From an uncultured Collinsella sp. (lineage in GTDB: Bacteria > Actinomycetota > Coriobacteriia > Coriobacteriales > Coriobacteriaceae), in NCBI GenBank assembly GCA_902489945.1, contig CABUBZ010000030.1:1-23757 (forward strand): 23,757 nucleotides of DNA. The letters are read 5' to 3'. Each line of letters starts with the position of its first letter. Positions within the stretch are counted from its first letter, which is position 1. The position numbers and the translations under genes were made by a program. Positions 21,791 through 23,757 of the stretch are shown piece by piece. The notes beneath the pieces are model-generated. The model was given only the letters and a program-made list of their open reading frames with translations. It had not been told where the DNA came from and did not search any database.

Positions 21791-23128
21791 ATGCCCCAGA
21801 ACATCTTCGGTACCGACGGCGTCCGTGGCGTCGCCAACGCCGACCTCTCGTGCGACCTCGCGTTTCGCCTGGGCCGCGCGGCGACCAAGTTCCTTGGTCC
21901 GGATATCTGCGTCGGCCGCGACACGCGTCTTTCGGGTACCATGCTCGAGAGCGCTCTGACTGCCGGCATCATGGCCGAGGGCGGTCGTCCGCACTGCTGC
22001 GGCGTCATCCCCACGCCTGCCGTGGCGCTGCTCACCGTCCAGAACGAGCTCGACGGCGGCATCGTCATCTCTGCTTCGCATAATCCGCCGGAGTTCAACG
22101 GCATCAAGTTCTTTAGCCGCAAGGGCATGAAGCTTCCCGATGCGGTCGAGGAAGAGATCAGCGCCTGGGTCATGTCCGAGGAGGCCATGGCTGCCGACAC
22201 GCTGCCGACCGGTGCCGGCGTGGGCCACATCATCAAGATGAAAGACGCCCGCAAGGCATACGTCGACCACGCCATCGATACGCTTGATGGCCTGAGGCTC
22301 GATGGCCTGGTCGTTGCCGTCGACTGCGGTCATGGTGCTTCTTGCCAGACCACGCCCGCCGCGCTGCAGCGCCTGGGTGCCACGGTCCATGCCATCAACA
22401 CCGATTACTGTGGCACTGACATTAACGTTGAGTGCGGCTCCACTCACCTTGAGCCCCTGCGCGAGCTCGTGCTGCGCACCCACGCCGATATCGGCCTGGC
22501 CCACGACGGCGACGCCGACCGCGTACTGTTCGTGGACAGCGAGGGCAATGAGATCGACGGTGACTACATCCTGGCTATCTGCGGTTCTGACCTCGCCGCC
22601 CGCGGCAAGCTCGCCAACTCCGAGATCGTCTCGACCGTCATGTGCAACCTGGGCTTCTCCATCGCTATGAAGGAGCAGGGCTTCGAGATGGTTCAGACCG
22701 CCGTGGGCGATCGCTACGTTCTGGAGCGTATGCTCGCGGATGGCGCCGTCATCGGCGGCGAGCAGTCCGGCCACATCATCTTCCTGGAGCACAACACCAC
22801 CGGTGACGGTCTGGTGACGGCTCTGCAGCTGCTGGCCGTGCTCAAGCGCACCGGTCGTACCCTCACCGATCTTGCCGGCATCATGAAGAAGTACCCGCAG
22901 GTACTCGTCAACGTGCATTCCGACAACAAGGCCGGCCTGGACGATTGCCAGCCCATCTGGGATGCCGTCGCTGCCGCCGAGAAGGAGCTCAATGGTCGCG
23001 GCCGCATCTTGGTGCGCCCGAGCGGTACCGAGCCGCTGGTCCGCGTTATGGCCGAGGCCGAGACGCACGAGCTGACCCAGCGCGTTGTCGACGACATCGT
23101 CGAGGTTGTCAAGCGCGAACTTCCCTAA
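21791..23128 (+). CDS. glmM: Phosphoglucosamine mutase
   Basis: 445 residues, the usual length. It converts glucosamine-6-phosphate to glucosamine-1-phosphate, feeding UDP-GlcNAc for peptidoglycan. It begins with the GlmM-typical FGTDGVRGVAN. The phosphoserine is S96 in VISASHNPPEFNGIKFF. The metal loop DGDADR is at 239-244, the sugar loop is GEQSGH, and the phosphate-binding loop is RPSGTEPLVRVM near the end. ATG 21791 follows GGGAAGGAG. It has its own position after the rpsI terminator, so it probably has its own promoter. Confidence 0.98.
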   Translation: MPQNIFGTDGVRGVANADLSCDLAFRLGRAATKFLGPDICVGRDTRLSGTMLESALTAGIMAEGGRPHCCGVIPTPAVALLTVQNELDGGIVISASHNPPEFNGIKFFSRKGMKLPDAVEEEISAWVMSEEAMAADTLPTGAGVGHIIKMKDARKAYVDHAIDTLDGLRLDGLVVAVDCGHGASCQTTPAALQRLGATVHAINTDYCGTDINVECGSTHLEPLRELVLRTHADIGLAHDGDADRVLFVDSEGNEIDGDYILAICGSDLAARGKLANSEIVSTVMCNLGFSIAMKEQGFEMVQTAVGDRYVLERMLADGAVIGGEQSGHIIFLEHNTTGDGLVTALQLLAVLKRTGRTLTDLAGIMKKYPQVLVNVHSDNKAGLDDCQPIWDAVAAAEKELNGRGRILVRPSGTEPLVRVMAEAETHELTQRVVDDIVEVVKRELP

Positions 23129-23199
23129 TGGTCAAAAACGAGTGCCAAGTGGTAAACTGTTAAGGCTATTTTGGTCGATTGGTATGTCCGAGGGGGAGC

Positions 23200-23697
23200 A
23201 TGTTCACTAAAGTCCTAAGGTCTTTTGGTATGCGTGGTCGAGTCCTTACGCTGGATGCTCCCATCTCGGGCGACGTCATTCCGCTTTCCGAGGTAAACGA
23301 CCAGACATTTGCCACCGGCCTTTTGGGCCAGGGTGTGGCGATTCAGCCTACCGGCACGCGTGTGATTGCACCGGCTGATGCCAAGGTCGAGGCCATTTTT
23401 CCCACGGGACACGCTGTTGCGCTTAACACGGTCGATGGCTTGGACGTGCTCATCCACGTTGGTTTGGACACTGTTCAGCTTGAGGGCAAGCACTTTACCG
23501 TACATGCGCAAGTGGGTGACATCGTCCATAAGGGCGATGTGCTCATTGAGTTCGATCGCGAGGCAATTGCTGCCGAGGGCTACGATGTGACGGTTCCCAT
23601 CTTGGTGTGCAACTCTGTTGAGTTCTCGAGCATCAAGGGCTCCGTTGGCGTGCATGTCGAAGAGATGGACCAGCTCATCGTTGCTCGCGAGCGCTAG
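23200..23697 (+). CDS. crr: Glucose-type PTS enzyme IIA
   Basis: 165 residues from ATG 23200, chosen because AGGGGGAG lies directly upstream and MFTKVLRSFG matches the usual EIIA(Glc) N-terminus; 23179 would need an odd extension. It carries phosphate from HPr to a glucose-family EIIB and can act as a regulator. The phosphorylated His is H86 in VLIHVGLDTVQLEGKHF, with the supporting H71 in PTGHAVALN. APISGDVIPLSEV, GVAIQPTG, GDVLIEFD and VTVPILVCNS are family patterns. It is a stand-alone IIA domain, not fused to IIBC. Confidence 0.95.
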   Translation: MFTKVLRSFGMRGRVLTLDAPISGDVIPLSEVNDQTFATGLLGQGVAIQPTGTRVIAPADAKVEAIFPTGHAVALNTVDGLDVLIHVGLDTVQLEGKHFTVHAQVGDIVHKGDVLIEFDREAIAAEGYDVTVPILVCNSVEFSSIKGSVGVHVEEMDQLIVARER

Positions 23698-23719
23698 CAA
23701 GTGCACGTGGCCTTTAGCC

Positions 23720-23745
23720 TACAATTCAAACACGTTTACGGAGGG
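23720..23745 (+). promoter_or_regulatory. -10 box and ribosome site of the next gene
   Basis: TACAAT at 23720-23725 and GGAGGG at 23740-23745 precede a TTG at 23751. The -35 is unclear. Confidence 0.45.
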
Positions 23746-23750
23746 CGCCC

Positions 23751-23757
23751 TTGAAAG
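23751..23757 (+). CDS. Start of a downstream gene, truncated by the window
   Basis: TTG AAA G, six bases after GGAGGG. Only two codons are visible, so the product cannot be named. Confidence 0.4.

Overview
The window looks like a chromosomal segment of a high-GC gut actinobacterium of the class Coriobacteriia, most likely Collinsella or a close relative. The evidence is the protein style (GatCAB amidotransferase, class C sortase pili, AraC plus paired ABC half-transporters), the GC-biased third codon positions, GTG/TTG starts with purine-rich ribosome sites, and Coriobacteriia-like intergenic palindromes. The genus call is inference; no database was searched.

Layout. (1) 1-2669: pilus locus, with the 3' part of one isopeptide pilin carrying a non-canonical IPSMG sorting signal, then a complete LPLTG backbone pilin and a strong terminator. 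(2) 2809-3670: gene-poor DNA with a direct duplication of about 250 bp. One copy encodes an intact 49-residue single-membrane-segment, very basic peptide; the other is a broken remnant. Both are followed by hairpins whose stems covary. (3) 3674-4668: an AbiEi-like winged-helix protein that overlaps a well-initiated but only 14-codon ORF. (4) 4765-5697: class C sortase, the likely polymerase for the pilins. (5) 5948-9449: gatC-gatA-gatB, making Gln-tRNA(Gln)/Asn-tRNA(Asn) by transamidation; GatB carries an unusual insertion of about 65 residues. (6) 9456-9598: a 143-bp element with 41-bp inverted ends and a terminator inside. (7) 9674-14376: an AraC-type regulator broken by a frameshift, divergent from a two-gene heterodimeric ABC exporter-type operon. 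(8) 14569-16911: a DUF6110-like small membrane protein plus an unusual P1B ATPase (SCA instead of a CPx motif, PGRxR at the N-terminus), resembling the FezA/FezB pair of ferrosome iron-storage organelles, with an AT-rich palindromic operator in front. (9) 17055-17920: RelB-like antitoxin plus PIN-domain toxin, with three GCTAGC operator half-sites. (10) 17979-18413 (-): unknown 144-residue protein. (11) 18653-19016: tmRNA, followed by about 700 bp of repeats: two partial inverted copies of the ssrA 3' end, a hairpin-dense block, and a 61-62-bp-period tandem array of diverged hairpins. (12) 19754-20632: patatin-like hydrolase. (13) 20826-23697: housekeeping run rplM-rpsI, glmM, and a stand-alone glucose-type EIIA (crr), then the first codons of another gene.

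Functionally the window mixes core translation, ribosome rescue and cell-wall precursor genes with accessory modules: surface pili, a putative metal/iron organelle pair, a toxin-antitoxin pair, a possible orphan antitoxin and an exporter whose regulator is disrupted. The most interesting candidates for new biology are the ferrosome-like pair, the duplicated small-peptide/structured-RNA locus near 2851-3588, and the tandem hairpin array at 19345-19670.
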